Of a DNA stretch of 64,000 nt, positions 62,009 to 64,000 are shown piece by piece. How positions within the stretch are numbered: position 1 is the first letter of the stretch; every line of letters begins with the position of its first letter. The translations under genes were made by a program, and so were the position numbers. The notes below the pieces were generated by a model. The model worked only from the letters and a program-made list of their open reading frames with translations, was not told the origin of the DNA and searched no databases. Source of the DNA: Selenomonadales bacterium 4137-cl (GTDB taxonomy: Bacteria; Bacillota; Negativicutes; Sporomusales; UBA7701); NCBI GenBank assembly GCA_032334055.1, contig JAUOZS010000001.1:2826501-2890500 (forward strand), in the 5' to 3' direction.

Positions 62009-63288
62009 ATCGCTCTAAACCCCTTCCAGCCGTCGGCGAGTATTTGGCCCACCGTCACATGCCGGCGCATGATGCCGAACATCGCAGAGGTCATCTTTTC
62101 CGGAACGCTGCCGTCGACGGTAAACATGAGTTTCAACGCATCGTTGGCGAGCGCCGGATATTCGCTGAAAACGCGGGGTATCTCCATGATTTTGTGCCAG
62201 CCGGCAAACAGCCTCATGTTTGGCATGAGCGATAGTTGCTCCAGTTGCTTTGCGTAAAGGGGCCCTACGGCGGACACTTCCTCGGCCGCGATAACGGCGT
62301 TGGCCGCAGCCAAGCCGCTGACGATCGCCAAATCGATGCCTCTGATAATGAACCCGGTGTTGATGCCGAAACCGGCAGCGTCGCCTACCAGTAAGAGGCC
62401 GTCGCGGTAGAGGCTTTTCGGCATGGCGCTCAGGCCGACCTCGGGCACCAAATGGGCGCCGTATTCCACCGTTGTCCCGCCTTCAATGAGCGGCAGGATT
62501 GCCGGGTGCATCTTGAAGTCCTGGAGGATTTCATGAATCTTTTTGCCGTTTCGGCCAGCCTGTTCGGGATTGAAGACGATCCCTAAAGAAACGCTCCCTT
62601 TGTTGGTATAGATGAATGCGCCGCCGGAGATGCCTTCCGTGCAGCCGACGGCGAGCCGTGCCGCCCCCTCGTCGCCGCAAAGGTTAAACCGCGCTCCGAT
62701 GATGTCGTCGGGTAATTCGATGATTTCCTTGATGCCGACACCGACCTGGTGCGGCGTGATATCGCCGAGAAGCCCCGCTTTTTGCCCGATCAGCGAATTC
62801 ACGCCATCGGCGGCGATGACAACATCGGCGTACATTTCGTCTTCACCGGCTTTAATGCCGACGATTTTGCCGTTTTCCTCGATGAGCTCGTCAACCAGAA
62901 TACCGGTCGCCACCATCGCTCCCTGAGCCTCGGCTTCAGCCGCGAACCATTCGTCGAAGGGAGCCCTTAAGACGGTGTAGGACTGAGGCACTTCGCCGCC
63001 AAAGTCGTAGTCGGCGTAATCCATTGTCACGGCCCCGTTTTTGCCCAGCATCATGATTTGCTCGCGGACTACCTTGCGCTGCAGCGGCGCCCTGGCGTAC
63101 AGTCCTGGCTCGACCATCTCCAGAGCATAGGTGTAAAGTCGTCCGCCGGTGACATTCTTGCTGCCGGCGGATACGCCCCGCTCAACGAGCAGGACGCTTT
63201 TTCCTTCCCTGGCCATCACATACGCGCAGGCTGAGCCTGCTGGCCCGGCCCCGATTATTATCGCGTCAAATTTATCATCGGCGGACAT
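62005..63288 (-). CDS. fixC: FixC-type ETF:quinone oxidoreductase
   Basis: 427 aa. FAD fold at the start (DAIIIGAGPAGSACAYVMAREGKSVLLVERG), geranylgeranyl-reductase-like body (VIAADGVNSLIGQKAGL), and GDAAGFGINTGFIIRGIDLAIVSGLAAANAVI. It works with FixAB (ETF) and FixX in flavin-linked electron transfer, possibly bifurcation to ferredoxin and quinone. The fixB gene lies 41 bp upstream. Confidence 0.93.
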   Translation of the reverse strand: MSADDKFDAIIIGAGPAGSACAYVMAREGKSVLLVERGVSAGSKNVTGGRLYTYALEMVEPGLYARAPLQRKVVREQIMMLGKNGAVTMDYADYDFGGEVPQSYTVLRAPFDEWFAAEAEAQGAMVATGILVDELIEENGKIVGIKAGEDEMYADVVIAADGVNSLIGQKAGLLGDITPHQVGVGIKEIIELPDDIIGARFNLCGDEGAARLAVGCTEGISGGAFIYTNKGSVSLGIVFNPEQAGRNGKKIHEILQDFKMHPAILPLIEGGTTVEYGAHLVPEVGLSAMPKSLYRDGLLLVGDAAGFGINTGFIIRGIDLAIVSGLAAANAVIAAEEVSAVGPLYAKQLEQLSLMPNMRLFAGWHKIMEIPRVFSEYPALANDALKLMFTVDGSVPEKMTSAMFGIMRRHVTVGQILADGWKGFRAI

Positions 63289-63329
63289 GTTTGCTGTTCC
63301 CCTTTTTTAGCAGTTGCCTTACGGCGCTG

Positions 63330-64000
63330 CTATTTTTTGAAAGCTGCCGTCAATAGCGGAGCTACTTCGTAAAGATCGCCGACAATGCCGTAGTCGGCCG
63401 CTTCGAAGATAGGCGCCTTTTCGTTCGAGTCGACCGCCACGATGATCTTCGAATCCCGGATACCGGCGACGTGCTGAACCTGGCCGGATACGCCCAGACT
63501 AAGGTAGACTTCGGGTTTGACCTTCTGGCCGGAGATACCGATGTAGCGCTCTACCGGCAGCCAGTGATAGTCTTCGGCGATACCCCGGGTGCAGCCGATT
63601 TCCGCCGTGAGAGCTTTTGCCAGATCCTCCGCCAAGGCCAGGTCTTCTTTTTGGGACAGGCCGCGGCCTACGCATACTATCCGGGCGGCTGCCGCGATAT
63701 CTACGCCCTGGCGCTCTATCGGGCAAAGGTCGCTGACTTTCACCCGCGGATCGCCGTCGGCCGTGTCGAGCGAAATGATCTGGCCTTGACCGCCGGCAGC
63801 CGTCGCTTTGTCGAAGGTGCGGGGAGCGACAGTGACAACAGCCGGCAGGACAGTAGCCTCGCTGGCCACAGCCAGGCCGCCGTATTTGAGACGGGTTGTC
63901 TGCAGTTTGTCGTCGACAATTTCGATCGTCTGCGCTTCGGTTACCAGCCCGGCATCCAGGCCGTCGGCGACTTTCGCGGCGATATCCTTGCCACGGGCAG
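63330..64000 (-). CDS. fixB: Electron transfer flavoprotein alpha subunit, C-terminal part (cut by window edge)
   Basis: At least 222 residues are visible, reading from the right edge (ARGKDIAAKVADGLDAGLVTEAQTIEIVDDKLQTTRLKYGGLAVASE). The ETF-alpha FAD-binding domain follows: VCVGRGLSQKEDLALAEDLAKAL, YIGISGQKVKPEVYLSLGVSGQVQHVAGIRDSKIIVAVDSNEKAPIFEAADYGIVGDLYEVAPLL. The GTG at 63869 is internal, not a start, because the family sequence continues upstream. fixA should lie beyond 64000. Confidence 0.92.
   Translation of the reverse strand, partial: ARGKDIAAKVADGLDAGLVTEAQTIEIVDDKLQTTRLKYGGLAVASEATVLPAVVTVAPRTFDKATAAGGQGQIISLDTADGDPRVKVSDLCPIERQGVDIAAAARIVCVGRGLSQKEDLALAEDLAKALTAEIGCTRGIAEDYHWLPVERYIGISGQKVKPEVYLSLGVSGQVQHVAGIRDSKIIVAVDSNEKAPIFEAADYGIVGDLYEVAPLLTAAFKK

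Noticed and set aside
1..64000. CRISPR arrays, tRNA or rRNA genes, insertion sequences or prophage
   Set aside because: No regularly spaced repeats, cloverleaf-like segments, transposase or integrase signatures were seen on reading both strands.

Overview
The window (about 60% GC by eye) reads as the chromosome of a high-GC, anaerobic, diderm member of the Firmicutes, most likely Negativicutes/Sporomusaceae and probably an acetogen or O-demethylating relative. The outer membrane is implied by an SLH-anchored OmpM-like porin (58837-60261), a TolC (8985-10262) and an AcrAB-type RND pump (13334-17699). The acetogenic lifestyle is implied by fhs, folD, metF, metV, an HdrABC-MvhD module, a corrinoid methyltransferase set and an ASKHA corrinoid-activation protein. 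The genus assignment is inference; no rRNA or tRNA gene was found.

Layout. 0.1-4.2 kb: yqeB with an MFS carrier, then a DUF47-Pit phosphate transporter pair. 4.4-6.6 kb: a c-di-GMP-I (GEMM) riboswitch with its own terminator in front of a chemoreceptor. 6.7-13.3 kb: a two-component system followed by a TolC / MacA-like / MacB ATPase / MacB permease operon, separated by a 128-bp palindromic element. 13.3-18.3 kb: AcrB- and AcrA-like genes divergent from a MarR regulator, with a perfect operator between them. 18.4-25 kb: a GlcDF-type 2-hydroxyacid dehydrogenase, a hotdog thioesterase and a TAXI-type TRAP transporter. 25.4-28.7 kb: class III aminotransferase plus BKACE (3-keto acid cleavage) operon with a palindrome on its -10, and a convergent RpiR regulator. 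28.8-33.8 kb: a second two-component system divergent from a second MacAB-like locus whose ATPase gene is decayed and whose outer-membrane gene may be reduced to a stub. 33.8-35.2 kb: a metallo-beta-lactamase-fold protein and a small coiled-coil ORF.

35.2-57.0 kb is a C1 island with every gene on the minus strand. Read in the direction of transcription it runs: methyl-THF:corrinoid methyltransferase, corrinoid protein, UroD-type methyltransferase, CobW-like GTPase, an unrecognised 120-aa protein, DUF3786 protein, corrinoid activator, GntR/HutC regulator, DUF1638 protein, folD, fhs, an OFA-type MFS carrier, hdrC, hdrB, a giant hdrA fusion, mvhD, metV, metF, an amidohydrolase and a small HdrA-like protein. 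Methyl groups taken from a methylated substrate would pass through the corrinoid protein to tetrahydrofolate; FolD, Fhs and MetFV-HdrABC-MvhD interconvert methyl-, methylene- and formyl-THF. A sigma-54 activator diverges from the right end of the island. Three GTATATAC-type palindromes in front of folD, the activator and the DUF3786 gene suggest that the GntR/HutC protein ties the parts together.

58.8-64 kb: the OmpM porin, an OFA-type MFS carrier and the 3' part of a fixBCX electron-transfer-flavoprotein cluster that runs off the right edge.

The points most worth following up are the HdrA-GltD-HdrA-HdrA fusion, the candidate GntR regulon with its unnamed accessory proteins, the riboswitch-chemoreceptor unit, the decayed MacB ATPase, and the operator pairs for MarR and RpiR.
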